A DNA stretch of 64,000 nucleotides from Brachionus manjavacas (lineage: Eukaryota; Rotifera; Eurotatoria; Ploima; Brachionidae), in contig JAHQIY010000007.1 in assembly GCA_019054805.1 (NCBI GenBank), positions 2,361,501 through 2,425,500 on the forward strand, given 5' to 3'. This document shows, piece after piece, positions 1 through 10,668 of this stretch; position 1 is the first letter of the stretch; the number at the start of each line of letters is the position of its first letter. The notes under the pieces are model-generated. The model saw only the letters and a program-made list of their open reading frames with translations. It did not search any database and was not told the origin of the DNA. A program made the translations under genes and the position numbers.

Positions 1-330
1 GAGTACCGATTTATGCATGATTGGTTAAATGATATGCAAACAATTGAAGCTGCTAGGGTAAACGCCAAAAAGGAAGCAACCAAAGCAATTAGTGGTGCTT
101 ATCATACAAAATCAAGTTGGCTCAAAAATGCCAAAATACCTGTTGAGGAAAAACCATTATGGAAAATGCCTCGATTTAGAAATGTTGAAGCTGCTGTAGA
201 TACATTCAGGCGTCCGGACATGAGAGAAAAAGCTCTAAGTGCTCATGACTTGGATAAAGTACCTAGAAAGGGGGTTAACGCATTTGAACAAGGAGTCTAT
301 ACTGTCAATACGACTAGTTTACCAGTCTAG
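1..330 (+). CDS. CFAP77: CFAP77 (cilia- and flagella-associated protein 77), C-terminal exon, 5' end outside window
   Basis: An open frame enters from the left edge in frame 1 and ends at the TAG at 328-330, giving about 109 residues with no need for an internal start. It resembles the end of vertebrate CFAP77, as I remember it. A basic helical stretch is followed by a K-S-S-x-L-K segment, then LWKMPRF, VDTF and ALSAH, which correspond to human LWHMPHF, LDTF and ALKAH. CFAP77 is an axonemal microtubule inner/associated protein of motile cilia, consistent with a ciliated animal. The upstream exons lie before base 1. Identification is by motif order only and no search was run. Confidence 0.78.
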   Translation, partial: EYRFMHDWLNDMQTIEAARVNAKKEATKAISGAYHTKSSWLKNAKIPVEEKPLWKMPRFRNVEAAVDTFRRPDMREKALSAHDLDKVPRKGVNAFEQGVYTVNTTSLPV

Positions 331-915
331 ATTAATTTTTATGTAAAATTTTATTCAAGCTTTTCTTTTTTTAGACGAAATTAAATTTTTCCTAAAACGA
401 TTTTTTTTTTCCTATAGCCCCGTTCTAGATTAAAAAAATTTTTAAGTTTTAATTTTGATTGATATGGTTTGAAAAATTTCCATAAATATTAAAGCGGGTT
501 TTGGCTCGATTTTTATAAAAAAAAATTTGATTTTAGTTTTCTCTAAGTGCTTGAAAAAATATAAAAGGTTTTGTGAAATTCAATCAAAAATTTATAGTAT
601 TTTTTTAAAAAAAAATATTATCTTTCGCAGATAAATTCTAAGGAAGAAAATTGTTTTATTCACTATAATGCACTAGTGAACCTAATTTTTTAAAAAAATT
701 TTTTTCTAAAGCCTTTAAAATTATTATGAAAAGTTAAAATTACTTCATTTATTATTTCTAACTTATATTTCAAATAAAATTTTCAGGCTAACTTATAAAC
801 TACTAAAAATAATTTTAACTTTTAAAACATAAAATTCTAATAATCATAGTAATTCTATATAATCATAACAATATTCTATATTGTATCATGTAATATTTAA
901 AAAAATATAAAAAAC
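331..915. other. intergenic, no gene seen
   Basis: AT-rich spacer between the CFAP77 stop and the Tc1-like element. It holds homopolymer tracts and AATAAA-like hexamers that could serve the CFAP77 3' end. I see no coding signal. Confidence 0.5.
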
Positions 916-2306
916 AAGCTGTTCCAATTTTTATTAACAGAAATAGGCCATTCATCAAAAAGAACGCTTTTTAAATTCTCTATGACGTAATTTTTGTATT
1001 GACCATTTTGTGGTCAATAAATGACTATAAATTATCTATTAGATTGAGATCAGGTGATTTTGGGCACCAGGAGAGAACTTTTATTTGTTTTTCTTGAAAT
1101 CAATCTCGAATGGAATGAGCATTATGTGCACTAGCGCCATCCTGCTGAAAAATCGAGTCTTGACTCTGATCAAAAAATATCAATTTGTAGGTAATAAGTT
1201 ATTTTCCAGAGCAGCATTCAGTACCTTTATAATTAACACATCCCCAAATACCAACCGAACCTCCACCATTTTGTAACTTTGGTTAACAAAACTTGGAGTG
1301 ATGCTTTTCGTTTGCAAAACGTTTTACAAACACTCTAGATTTTCTGTTTAATACTTCGAAATTAGACTCGTCACTAAAAACAACTTTTGACCACTCATTA
1401 ACAGTTCATCTTTGTCGTTCTTTGCACCATTCGATCGATCCAATACAGCCAAAAGAGGTTTTTTTATTTCAGTATACGACTGTTTATTTTTATTTAATAG
1501 AACTTTTCTTACAGTGTCTTTACTAACAGTAACATTTGGAAATTTAGAACTAAAATCAGAGGCGAGCTGTCTATAGCTTGTTGTAGGATTGATTCTGACC
1601 TTTCTAAAAATGTACGACTCATCTAGAGCTTTCGGGGTCTACTAGACCTTGGTAATTCTATGACCACGGATGTCTTCTCATAATTTCGCTTTGTTGTAAT
1701 CACACATTTTTTCGAAACTGCTACTAGATCAGCAATTTCTTGTTGAGATTTGGTCTTATCCTTCAAGAGACCAATTGTTTGCCAACTTTGAGCCTAAGAT
1801 ACTTTTTTTTGCCCATTTTTATGGAAAAAACGGCAAAATGGTACATTTCAATAAAATGATTTTAAAATCCAAAAATAATAAATCAAATGTAAAAAGTACA
1901 AGCAAACAGCATGAAAAGACATTCCAAGCATTGTGTGAAAGAAAATGGCCAGGGATTGTCAAGGTGTGGTAAAATTTTAAACTTTGTAGGCTATTTTTTT
2001 TTTTCAATTTTTTCTATTTTTTTTTAAATGGGTTCTGGAGTGTTCAGAAATTTTTTTTTGAACAATCTATATATCAAAAGAAAGCTAATAAAATTATCTT
2101 TAAGATGGTATAGTTAACATTATATGTAAATCGATTTTAATTTTAGATTTTTACACCTTAAAATATTTTTTTTTAATTTTTAAGTAATGTTCTAAACTTT
2201 CTAGACATACTGTATATATACTATAAAAACATCAAAGGACACTCGTCATTTTTAGGCATAGGAGTTTCAGATGGTCTTTTTCTGTTAATAAAAATTGGAA
2301 CAACTA
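916..2306 (-). mobile_element. Tc1/mariner-family DNA transposon, inactive copy
   Basis: The element is bounded by inverted ends. Bases 921-940 are the exact reverse complement of 2282-2301 (20 bp), and similarity continues several bases inward and outward with mismatches. The interior carries a decayed transposase on the minus strand. Total length of about 1.4 kb fits Tc1-like elements, which normally insert at TA. The flanking TA is not clean on both sides, as expected for an old copy. Confidence 0.85.
985..1770 (-). pseudogene. Tc1-like DDE transposase, degenerate
   Basis: Reading the minus strand in broken frames gives a helix-turn-helix N-terminal region (about 1750-1600) and then the DDE catalytic core. 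WSDESNF contains the first Asp. QDGASAH contains the second, preceded by GGGSVGIWGC. The end reads SPDLNLIDNL followed by a stop. In active Tc1 transposases this last block is SPDLNPIENLW, so here the third catalytic acid is changed (E to D) and the conserved Trp codon has become TAG (about 1030). Several frameshifts are also needed. The gene is dead. Confidence 0.8.
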
Positions 2307-3653
2307 GATTTTTATATTTTTTTAATTATTAGATGATACAAAATAACTGAACAAAATTTGGTTAGATTAAGTCAATGGGAACATGTTTTTTTTAAATCTC
2401 AAAATTTTGAACATTCTTTTTTGAACAGCCGTTATTAACTTAAAAAAGAAAATTATAACTAAATAATTAAGTATTAACGAAAATTTATAAAAATATGAGT
2501 AAATTTAGTTTTACAAGACATTAATAGTTAAATAAAAATTTATGTGTTTTTTATTATACTTTTACCAAAAGTTTGCGATATTTTTTTGACCACCAAGCAT
2601 TGATTAATCTAAAAATTCTCTGATAAAAAATAAGCGTTCAAAATTGTAGGTCAATAAATACAAAAACAAATTTCTGAATTATGATTTAGCTTAAAAACTT
2701 TAAATTTCTAAAAAATTGATAGCTATAAGAAAAAATTTTCAGCACTTTTAAATATGATGAGAAATTAATTATGCCTTTATGATTATGAAAATTTTTAAGC
2801 AAAGAAGTAAGTCAATAATGCAATTATTTAGGGACATTAAGTGTTATCTTTTTAAGAAATCTGAAAAAATGTTTTCTTGTTTTTCGCATCATTTTCTATG
2901 AAATATTAATAATTGTATATTTTATTTTTCTAAATTTTTGAATACCCAAGACATTTTGTCTCTAAAAGTTAAGAACATAAAATTATTTTACAGTGGCTTA
3001 TTATAATTTATAAATTAATAATACAATTCAGTCAAAAAAAGCACTAACTAATAAAATTTTAGAATAATTACAGAAAATTATGATTATAGAAAACTAAAAG
3101 CTAATTAAAAATTTTTAAAATTAATGATGTATTGATGACTGAAATCAATCAATTTCAAGAAAAAAATGGCAAATTATGAATAAAACTAATGAGAACTATT
3201 CTTTAGCTTTATTTCCAAAATATAAGCATAAGCATCAAATTTTAATAACTAAAAAACTCAAATTTGTTTTGTACATCAATGCATAGGAATGCAATTTACG
3301 AAACTATTAAAAACAATTCATTCCAGTATTGTGAGATACTTGTCATAAATTGTCCATAAAATTAAAAATTTGATCTAAATTTAAGTTGAAACTAATTTTG
3401 ATAATAAACACTTTTTTTAAAGTAGTCATTGTATTCAAATTTGAAATTTTAATTTCTCTCATAATTCAAACTATTCATTTAGTTAAATATTAAAAATTCG
3501 ATTTAACATAAAAATTTTATATTTGATTTGAATCCTAAGAATTTAATTCTATAAATGAGGAAATTGATTTAATTTTTTCTTTTTTTATTTAATTATTTAG
3601 CATATTTTAATGGACCTTTTAATTGAATTCTCAAAAAAATCCAAAAAGTAGAA
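2307..3653. other. intergenic upstream of TMEM245, no gene seen
   Basis: A 1.35-kb AT-rich spacer full of short A/T runs. It presumably includes the promoter and 5' UTR of TMEM245, but no distinct element can be defended from the sequence. Confidence 0.45.
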
Positions 3654-6059
3654 ATGGATGAAAAAACCGATGCAGATTTTGATTCAAAAAATGGCACCGA
3701 TACGCCTGATTCTGATCATGTCAGAATGGAAAAGCGTTCAGAAGCGTACACAAGCGCAATTTACAATGCCATAGCTATTACAGTGATCGCCATGTGTCTG
3801 GGATTGTGTTTTCTGTTATTCTCAGTGCTTCAAATATTCATGCGGTCAATATTTTGGTCAATTTTAACCAGTGCATTCGTATTTCCGGTCAAAAAATACC
3901 TAACCGATTTATCCGTGATGAAATTTCAAAGCATCGAAAAATCTAAATCGATCATGACTTTAGAGTTGGCTCTTCTGCCCATTAAGCTTATTGACTCCTT
4001 CGTAGACTACACTTACTCGTTTATTCGAGACAAGTTAACTCAAATTTTAATTTTAATTTTGACAGCTACGGTTCTAAATCTGGCATATTCATTTAATGAT
4101 TCTTTTTTTGACTTTTTGTCGCTGATGACTTCATTTACAAGCGATAATTTGGCAAAAATGATCGACCATGTAGACAATAATTGGATTATATCATTAACTT
4201 TTGTGCTGGTCTACTTTCTAACAGTTGGTTTGTATTGGCAAAATGAATATCGCCTTGTTTTCAAAATTTTTTCGCTGCCTGTGTGGCTAGTCTTGTTCTT
4301 GTTCGTGTCCAAACTACTTGGTCAATACAGAGCACTGTTCATGACCGGTTTCATCCTTTTGACACTCATAGGAGTATTCTCGTCCGCAAAGGAAATGATT
4401 ACAGCCAAATGTTCCAAAATTGACATGCCAAATTTTTTTAACAAAATATCTGGGAGCTCGAACAAAGTGTCTTTGAAAAGAAATCAGCGAAAAGACAGTG
4501 ACATTTATTTTATCCTGCTTTTCTGGTTTTTTATTTACGTCAATTTTCGCATTGACTTCTACATAGCTATTCCGCTAATAATCCTGGTATGGAAGACTCT
4601 TAAATTTGTGTGCTGTACAACATATTCATTCTTGGCCACAAACAGCAGCGTATTGACCTCTGCGTATAAATTAAATCAATGGACAAATTGTCGTAAAGAT
4701 GCTCTTCTACCTAAACCATTCGTAATGGTGATCAGATTTTTCCAACTGGGAGACCGAAAGCTAAATCGAAGTCTTCAAAATTCCATAGACAATATCATAG
4801 CTTTATTGATGATAATAAGTCTGATTGTATTTATGGTTGTGTCTTTGATTTTTTTGGTCATACAAATTCAAGCTGAGAGCATCGAATTAATTGGAATATT
4901 AAGCAGCATAGTTAACCAGAATTTATACTCAAAACCAGAGATGAGCGAATGGCTACCGGAAAAAAATAATTTAAGCAAAATTTATCAAGCAGGAGTGCAT
5001 AATGTTTATTTGTATGGCAAAGACTGGTTGCTGAAAACGTTCAGGTCCACATTTAAGACCGACTCTGAAAATCAGCTGCAAAATAAAAGCGATTATTTGA
5101 TTCTCGAAACACAAATTCTGCAGCACTGGGACAATTTGTACTCATTTTTGAGCGAAAAGACCGCCAAAAACTTCTCCTCAAATGGAACGCGTCAAGACAT
5201 GCTACTGAAAAAGAAATTTTGGTACATGTGGAAAAACAAGCTAAATCAAACAGAGAATTTTAATTTGAAACAAGTGATGATGATTTTTAAAGACAACATT
5301 GGAATAATGATGTCAATAATGGATTCATTGTATCAATTTGTAGCCGGAAACTTAAACATATTGGTTAAGGTGCTCTATAACGCAATGTCGTTAATATTTG
5401 CCAGTGGTTTTGCACTAATCAATTTTTTGTTTTCACTAGTTGTCTACTTTACGGCTTCATTTTATCTTTTGTCAATGAGCTCGGACAGATTCAAGCCATT
5501 GATTTGGCTCAGTGAGATTAACTTTTTTAAAATGATGAACAAAAAATCCAATGGAAGTGAGTTTTTGAGCCTAGCTATTGAAGAAAGCATTAGAAATGTG
5601 TTTGTAGCGAGTTTAAAAATGGCACTATTCTACGGTATTTATACTTACTTATTAAATTGCTTATTCGGTGTAAGTATTGTTTATTTGCCGGCAATTTTAG
5701 CTGCATTTTTTGGTTTTCTTCCGGTATTCGGAACCTATTGGGTGGCTATTCCTGGTGCACTAGAACTCTGGTTCCTTGATAATAGTCCGATTTTGTCTCT
5801 TGCTTTTGTTTGCATGAATTTTTTGCCGTACTTAGCAGCAGTCGATCAGGCAATTTACAGTGAAATAAAAGCTTGTCATCCGTATTTGACAGGACTGGCA
5901 TTCGTTGGCGGAGTATATCTGGCGGGCTTGGAAGGCGCTTTTGTTGGCCCTTTAGTTCTATGCTTAATTATAGTTATTGGAAAGCTTTTTACTTCATTTG
6001 AAACAAATGATGACACGAAAATTCAGAAATTGTTAAAAGCTGTGAGTTTTGATAATTAA
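3654..6059 (+). CDS. TMEM245: TMEM245-like multi-pass membrane protein (AI-2E transporter family)
   Basis: A single uninterrupted frame of 801 residues. The N-terminus is acidic and hydrophilic (about 45 residues), followed by many hydrophobic spans. The C-terminal third (about residues 590-790) carries the family signature: a hydrophobic LPAILAAFFGFLPVFGTY block, PYLAAVDQ, IKACHPYLTGLAFVGG and LEGAFVGPL, matching TMEM245 and the wider AI-2E/UPF0118 exporter family. Human TMEM245 is a little longer (about 880 residues). Its function in animals is poorly known; bacterial relatives export small molecules. The gene has no introns although its neighbours have many, which could reflect intron loss or retroposition. 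The ATG chosen is the first in frame and gives the expected N-terminus. It is convergent with GPR107/108 downstream. Confidence 0.85.
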   Translation: MDEKTDADFDSKNGTDTPDSDHVRMEKRSEAYTSAIYNAIAITVIAMCLGLCFLLFSVLQIFMRSIFWSILTSAFVFPVKKYLTDLSVMKFQSIEKSKSIMTLELALLPIKLIDSFVDYTYSFIRDKLTQILILILTATVLNLAYSFNDSFFDFLSLMTSFTSDNLAKMIDHVDNNWIISLTFVLVYFLTVGLYWQNEYRLVFKIFSLPVWLVLFLFVSKLLGQYRALFMTGFILLTLIGVFSSAKEMITAKCSKIDMPNFFNKISGSSNKVSLKRNQRKDSDIYFILLFWFFIYVNFRIDFYIAIPLIILVWKTLKFVCCTTYSFLATNSSVLTSAYKLNQWTNCRKDALLPKPFVMVIRFFQLGDRKLNRSLQNSIDNIIALLMIISLIVFMVVSLIFLVIQIQAESIELIGILSSIVNQNLYSKPEMSEWLPEKNNLSKIYQAGVHNVYLYGKDWLLKTFRSTFKTDSENQLQNKSDYLILETQILQHWDNLYSFLSEKTAKNFSSNGTRQDMLLKKKFWYMWKNKLNQTENFNLKQVMMIFKDNIGIMMSIMDSLYQFVAGNLNILVKVLYNAMSLIFASGFALINFLFSLVVYFTASFYLLSMSSDRFKPLIWLSEINFFKMMNKKSNGSEFLSLAIEESIRNVFVASLKMALFYGIYTYLLNCLFGVSIVYLPAILAAFFGFLPVFGTYWVAIPGALELWFLDNSPILSLAFVCMNFLPYLAAVDQAIYSEIKACHPYLTGLAFVGGVYLAGLEGAFVGPLVLCLIIVIGKLFTSFETNDDTKIQKLLKAVSFDN

Positions 6060-6999
6060 TTACTTAATATTTTAAATAAATTATTATTTTTAAAAATTAA
6101 AATTCAATCATTAAAAATCTGATTATTACAGGATTTTTTTATATTTTTAAAAATTTCAAATAAAATTTTAAATTTGCAATTCTACATGGAATTGAAGTTC
6201 TGAAATGAACTTCTTTGAACTATAGAAAATCTCTATAACTTTCTCTTAAGTATTTTTTTAACGCTGAATTTGAATCTGGATTCAAATTTTGAAGAAAGTA
6301 TAAATCAATCTCAGCTATTTTAAATGGAGTTGTTTAATCAATGCACAAAATAAATTTATTGCTTTTTAATTTTGATTCAAAATTCGAAATTAGCATTGAA
6401 CACCACTTAAAAGAAATAGTCGTGTGATAAGTAAAGCAATTTTTACAAAGAAATATTAAAATTGGATTTTTAATCAATAAATATTAATCACTTGATATTT
6501 TTAGAAAGAAATGAAATCTAAAACTAAAAAATTTTTTTAAAGAAAAAAAGATTGTCTTTAACTCCATTTTTTTTAAACATACTCATTCTAGTCCGTTTTG
6601 CTATGAATTATAAATAAATTCAAAAATAAATAGTTAAAGTTAACAAGTATTCAAAGAATTTGATAATTTTTTCGAACTAAGCTAGCTAAAGAAAATGCCA
6701 ATTTTTATTTAAAATAGTTTTTAAGTAAAAAGTGTTAACACTTGAAAGGCCAAATTTTTTTATACCGTAAAAGCCCTTATTGGGTTTAAAAAACCCACTT
6801 TCATATTCTGCTATAAATAATTCAAATTTTAGTTTTTTTTTTACCGATAAAGTTTTATTTTATATTAAATATAAAAATTAATTTTTGTATTATTATATTA
6901 AATAAAATTTTTCTTCTTTGTAATCATATGATTCGAATTTTATACATAATTAAATTTAAAAAATTGAAATAAAAAGTAAATTAAGAAAAAAAGTTTTGT
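6060..6999. other. intergenic, no gene seen
   Basis: AT-rich 3' flank of TMEM245 with possible polyadenylation hexamers. A small hairpin (7-bp arms around AAA) lies at 6781-6797. No coding signal is seen. Confidence 0.45.
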
Positions 7000-7368
7000 T
7001 TATAATTTTTTTCCATTATCAAAACACTTTTCACATAAAGCTATTGTTTGTTGTTCCTTACTACATGTTCCGCAACAAAATTTTTTACATGACACACAGG
7101 AAATATTTGTTTTATTTTGATTACAAAGCCTTATCTGGCAATTTTTGAATTATTATTGATACTGTAAACGAAAAGGAAGGTTCAAGATTATTCTTGTTCA
7201 GTCCTGTACTTTTTGATTCATCTCGGTGACATCGACCTCCTGTCCAGCTTCCACCTGCTTCCGTTAGTATTAATTAGGTTCAAAAGCTGAACTGATTTCC
7301 TCAAAAGAGTCAGGAATATCTCTTGAGTGGGTGCTATATTCGTCAAGTTCTAGAAAATTCGGATCCAT
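7000..7368 (-). pseudogene. piggyBac-like transposase remnant, internally deleted
   Basis: On the minus strand an ATG at 7366-7368 starts an acidic N-terminus (MDPNFLELDEYSTHS...) that stops after 32 codons at a TAA. In the same frame further on, after more stops, is a cysteine cluster (C..RLC..., C-x2-C-KK-FCC-x2-C, then C-x2-CF) ending in TAA at 7000-7002. An acidic MDP start and a C-terminal Cys-rich cross-brace finger are what piggyBac transposases carry at their two ends. The catalytic middle (over 400 residues) is missing, so this looks like an internal-deletion derivative. Family assignment rests on the finger pattern only. Confidence 0.5.
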
Positions 7369-7630
7369 CAAATAATTGAAGATAAAAATATAAATTTCAA
7401 AACAATTATATGATATATCTAATTATTTTAAATCAAAGAAAATTATTGTGCTTCAAAAATTTTATTACTTAATATTTTAATAAATTGATGAAAATCAAAT
7501 TTTTTCAAAGTTTAAAAAAGAAATCCGTTGACAAATTTTATTTATTTGATTAATAAATATTTTAAAATAGTATTTTTATTTAACTAGCTTAATACAATTA
7601 GAAGTCATCATATTGGAAAATTAGAAAAAT
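7369..7630. other. short AT-rich spacer
   Basis: Spacer between the piggyBac remnant and the 3' end of GPR107/108. Nothing recognised. Confidence 0.4.
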
Positions 7631-10600
7631 TTATTGATTTTGTTGTTTTCTACTGAGTAAATTGCTATTAGCTCCATTTGTACCAGTAATAACTACATCG
7701 CTTTTTTGTTCAGTAACATCAAATATTGTATCTGTGTTAAAGTCATCGTCAAAATCAGCTAGCAATCTCTGAGATTGTGAATTATTCTTTAGATCCATAT
7801 TATTTCCGTTTTCATTATCTAAATCATCTTGATTTAATTGTAGATATGGATTGTTCGAAACTGGCTGGAATTTTATCGCTGTCATTACAAAAAAAGTAAA
7901 AGTAACAACTTCAGTGCTCAACTCATCAAACCATTCATATCGAAATGGGATAACTTGCTAATAGAAAAAAATAGAAAAATGTACATCAAATTCAAAGCTT
8001 ACTTTTAGCAAAAAGCCGATAATTCGCGTAAAATATATATAACATATAACCATTATATAAAAATGCTTGAATATCTTTAATTTCTTTAAATTTATGGCCA
8101 CTTTCCCGTCAGTTTGGGTGGCAGCTTCCAAGTGTTTGATGGACCATACAATAGGGAATAGAATAGCCGCACAGCAAACAAGATCCAAAAGAAAAAATAA
8201 CTGTCGCCAAGTGACATAAACAGCTTCACCTTCTTCTCTTTCCTCCAAAAAAATGTATGCAACTATGGCCAGTATTTGTAATGGTACCACAATCATAAAC
8301 ACTCTTCTTTCGTTTTCACTCAGAACATATTTTATAAAAGTCCAACCGGTGCCTACCAAGAGTATACTAATTATTAGCAACATACCCCTTAGGACATAAG
8401 TAATGTAGTAAAGAATGGCCCATATTGCTTCATGAGCGCCATTCATGGCTATATAATGCATATTGATGGCATGAAAGGTTAATGTTAGAGATTTTACAAA
8501 CACAAGAGCTAGCATCAGATAATGTATCTTGAATACGTCACCCCTTAAAAGACCATTTTACTCTTTTTAATAAAATTTTTTTTTAAATTATTACTTTGAA
8601 GATCTAAGAATATACATCCAGCTTAGTGCGGCCAGAAAATAGATAATTGACCAAGTGAGATACAAAGTTGGCACAGGTAATTCTCCTGCTGATAAAAAAC
8701 TCTCTTGATTCCGTTCTTTAAGAATAAGATCCATGTCAAAACCGTAGTGTTCTTCTTCATCTATTTTATTGTATTGATTGGTAAATTCAGTCATTGATGC
8801 ATCGAGAAAATCGTTGGATATTTTTTTTGTTTTGTTTTTGGCGGATTCTGGATACTCTCCGAATTGGTTTGGTTGAAAGCAATTGTAAAAACTGAATAAA
8901 TATAAGCCCTCTTCATCCAAAGTATTGATATCAATTTCAAACTAAAAAATTTAAAAATATAGATAATTAAAACGATATAAAAATTAAATCTAATATAAGC
9001 TTAAGTATTTTTTAAATTGATAACTAGATCCTTAGTGTTTTAATAAGAAAACTTTATTCATAATTTAATTCAAATATTATCAATTTTTAAATATCAAAAT
9101 ATGAAAATATTTTTTTTTGCTTTTTATTATTATCATTTTAAAGATATAAAAGATTATATCAATAATTATAAATTTAATTAAAAATTTAATTGATGAAGAT
9201 TTTTTTTTAATTCCAAAATTCTTTATTCAGAATTAAAATGATCAAATATTTAAAAAATTTAAATTTTTAAAATGTAAGGGTAATATAAAAAAAGATAAAG
9301 TAGAAATAAAGAAATTTTTTTTTATAAAGCCCGCTTTTAACACAATCTATTTTTAAAAATCTTTATTAATATATTTTTGTATTATTTATTTGTTAAAACT
9401 TTATTAAATATTTTTTTATATTTCGGTGCATCTAGCAACCATAGATGTCTTCTTAAAAGCTTTTGGACCATGCGCCAAATTACATCTCACCCATGCCATA
9501 ACATTTTTAATTTTGAACGCATTGTCTTATATCGTAACCACGAGGTTTGAGCATCAAACTCTGAAATTCTTAATTTAATGCGTTATCAAGGCTTGATTTT
9601 AAAACAATTTTATCGAATAAATCCAATTTTTAAAAAATGAAATTTTTCAAAATTTTTATTTCTATAATAATGCAATAAATTAATAATTTTGGAGTTTGAT
9701 GCGGACCTAAACACGAGATGTACTTTGGTGCATTGTCCAAAAGCGTGTCTTAGCTTGTGATGCAGCATAATCGAACGAAGAAATACAGCATTACTTCTAA
9801 TTAAAAAAGTACATCTGAATTCTAGTGCTTGGTAATTACAAAGATAATTTAATGATTTTTAAATATCAAAAATGAAATATTCCTAATACTGAAACAAAAA
9901 TTTTGCCTAAATAAAACTTACTTTGAATGACCAAGAGTGATTTTTTTCATTCAAGTGAATTTTGTTAATCAAAATATCATCACTTTCTTCAACATTTATA
10001 TCCTCGTCTTCTTCATCTAAAATTTTTTTTTATTAATTTTATTTTAATATGTCATTATTTACTTGACGTAAAATTTTGACTTTTAATCATGGTGGTCATC
10101 CTATCGATTGATTTTGAGGCCAAATTTTTTTTAACCGCTATTTTGCCTAAATCATGTCCAACACGAATAATATTAACTTGTTTGAGAATCAGATCCAAAT
10201 GAAACAATACAAACGAATAAAGGTGATCATTGGAAATCTTAATTAGTTCGCTATAGAAAGCATTTTGATCAAAATCTTCTTTATCATTTAGTTTGTCCGC
10301 CAAATTTGATTTTTTATTAATCTTGTGATTTTCTAAAAGGGTACAAAAATCTTCACTCTTTGAATTCGATGCTGTGAAGCTCGAAAAACCCCGATTTTTG
10401 TTTTTCTCGAAAATGAATGCATAAGAGCGTCGCACATCATCAAGCTTTAATGATGGGTTGATAGCTAATTTTTTTACATCTGCCAGAAACTGACCATCTC
10501 TGAGAAAGCCAAATGTTGAAATAGTTACTTGTTTTCGCACATCATTCTAAAATAATTTCTTTAATTCACACAAATAAATGACTTGATTTATTTTACTTCG

Positions 10601-10668
10601 AGGGTTAGTTCGTGTATCCTTGCTTGGACAAGAATAATTGAAATTGAGAATAAAACAAGTTTTAACAT
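7631..10668 (-). CDS. GPR107: GPR107/GPR108-like seven-transmembrane protein (LU7TM family), six exons
   Basis: Exons (minus): 10597-10668, 9922-10016 after 10063-10546, 8595-8941, 8003-8543, 7631-7957. All have GT..AG junctions and phases that add to 621 residues. Exon 1 encodes a signal peptide (MLKLVLFSISIILVQA) running into RIHEL, the conserved mature start of GPR107. Exons 2-4 form the luminal beta-rich domain (TFGF..DG; GFSS; DEEGLYLFSF.NCF; SAGELPVPTLY). Exon 5 holds the 7TM bundle with DVFKIH, FHAIN, YYIT, GTGWTFIKYVLS, IPLQ, DLVCCAAILFPIVWSI and CYIYFTRI. Exon 6 ends TM7 (KFQPVSNNPYLQL) and an acidic tail. These proteins sit in Golgi/trans-Golgi membranes and act in vesicle transport. 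Vertebrates have two paralogues, so 107 versus 108 is not resolved here. Confidence 0.92.
9421..9790. repeat. foldback/MITE-like element inside GPR107 intron 3
   Basis: Within the 980-bp intron, two long imperfect inverted arms face each other: about 9459-9590 and 9664-9744. Matching blocks include GCTTTTGGACCATGCGCCAA against its complement near 9729-9744, and GCATCAAACTCTGAAATTCT against 9680-9702. Arms match at roughly 80-85 per cent by eye. There is no coding content, so a non-autonomous DNA element is likely. Confidence 0.55.

Noticed and set aside
1085..1276. Plus-strand open stretch
   Set aside because: Lies antisense to the Tc1 transposase pseudogene.
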